Shown here piece after piece: positions 63,426-64,000 of a stretch of DNA of 64,000 nucleotides; the stretch's first letter is position 1, and each line of letters starts with the position of its first letter. Source of the DNA: Anopheles merus (Eukaryota > Arthropoda > Insecta > Diptera > Culicidae); NCBI RefSeq assembly GCF_017562075.2, contig NC_054082.1, positions 45,777,832-45,841,831 on the forward strand, given 5' to 3'. Made by a program: the position numbers and the translations under genes. The notes under the pieces are model-generated. The model was not told the origin of the DNA. It saw nothing but the letters and a program-made list of their open reading frames with translations, and made no database searches.

Positions 63426-64000
63426 CTCCTCTGTTGTTGGAGATAGTCGCCACCACCACGCTGAGTGAAGCTGTTGCTCTTTGTTCCCCATCCTGGCCGG
63501 AGTGGCGCGTTTTGCTCAAGCCAAAGCGAGACAAAACCAACGAACCGACGCATACACGCAACACTCAATTACTATACCGGAGATAGGGTGTTTACAGCGC
63601 ACGGGGTCCGTGGGAGGGTGTGCTGGGACACCCGGAAACAGGCATGGGAGAACTGGCCCATACGTCCACCCATACGGAGGCGCGCGAGCGTGCGCGAGCA
63701 AGACGACGTTGCAGCAATAAGAACACATCTCAATTCGTTTTCTCGAACGTGATTCAGCTTCCACGGCGGCACCATCCTCACCGGGACGCTCGGGGAGGGT
63801 GCAGGAAAAGCCTTACACACCGGGCCGGATGGGCGAGAACGCTCGGCGGTGGGTACGGAACACAGTGCGCCGAATCGGTGAAGGCCTTCTTGGCAAGAAA
63901 ATTCCTTCAGAACGAGAACTCTTCGGATGAGCGAGCACAAATGATGGTTCTTCGCACAGGGCAGAAGAGGGTGAATCGCTCTCGCTCTCTTTTTGGGGTG
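63426..64000. other. Right edge, GC-rich, no supported gene
   Basis: Several overlapping open frames of 79-159 codons on both strands, anchored by the GAT repeat, share no coding bias or domain. The block is GC-rich and could be promoter or leader of the gene to the left, or of a neighbour beyond the edge. Confidence 0.35.

Overview
This window is eukaryotic nuclear DNA, most probably from a dipteran insect and perhaps a mosquito such as Anopheles. It has no operons, Shine-Dalgarno sites or dense ORFs. It has many CA/GT, CT/GA and trinucleotide microsatellites, AT-rich intergenic or intronic sequence with runs of TAATTA motifs, and one long GC3-rich low-complexity coding stretch of the kind found in insect developmental regulators. 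The species call is inference from composition and style, not from a match.

The only coding segment I can support strongly lies on the minus strand at about 57.5-56.0 kb. It is a Gln/His/Ser/Pro-rich exon that stays open for more than 500 codons. It has no in-frame ATG before codon 269 (counted from 57,341), so its start codon should lie in an upstream exon, to the right. I do not recognise the family. Between 57.6 and 64 kb is a microsatellite-rich region that probably holds 5' leader exons and promoters. Two good minus-strand donors there (last exon bases 59,253 and 58,968) are candidates.

The main find is in the roughly 56 kb to the left of that exon, which otherwise looks like a gene desert. 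Three minus-strand sites, at 46,219/46,218, 23,660/23,659 and 6,347/6,346, each have a CTAAT branch point (TACTAAT in two of them), about 30 nt of pyrimidine-rich sequence, an AG, and immediately a near-perfect 5' splice site (GTAAGC, GTAAGT, GTAAGT). This is the architecture of recursive splice sites (ratchet points, zero-length exons) known from very long Drosophila introns such as that of Ultrabithorax. All three are on the strand of the coding exon and divide the space into steps of about 10, 22.6 and 17.3 kb. I therefore read 1-56,003 as one giant, stepwise-removed intron of the 57 kb gene, with the next exon beyond the left edge. A weaker fourth site is at 39,176.

Other content includes a MITE-like element with long inverted-repeat arms and 21-bp subterminal repeats (10,420-10,841). 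There is a possible signal-peptide exon on the minus strand (45,468-45,590) and several weak plus-strand exon candidates (33.2, 34.7, 48.0 and 48.8 kb). Large (CA)n and (GAT)n microsatellites, perfect TAATTA palindromes, and a few hairpins complete the picture. I saw no rRNA, tRNA, CRISPR array or intact transposase or reverse transcriptase ORF. Other ORFs of 60-206 codons look like chance open frames, many of them opening on GTG or TTG rather than ATG.
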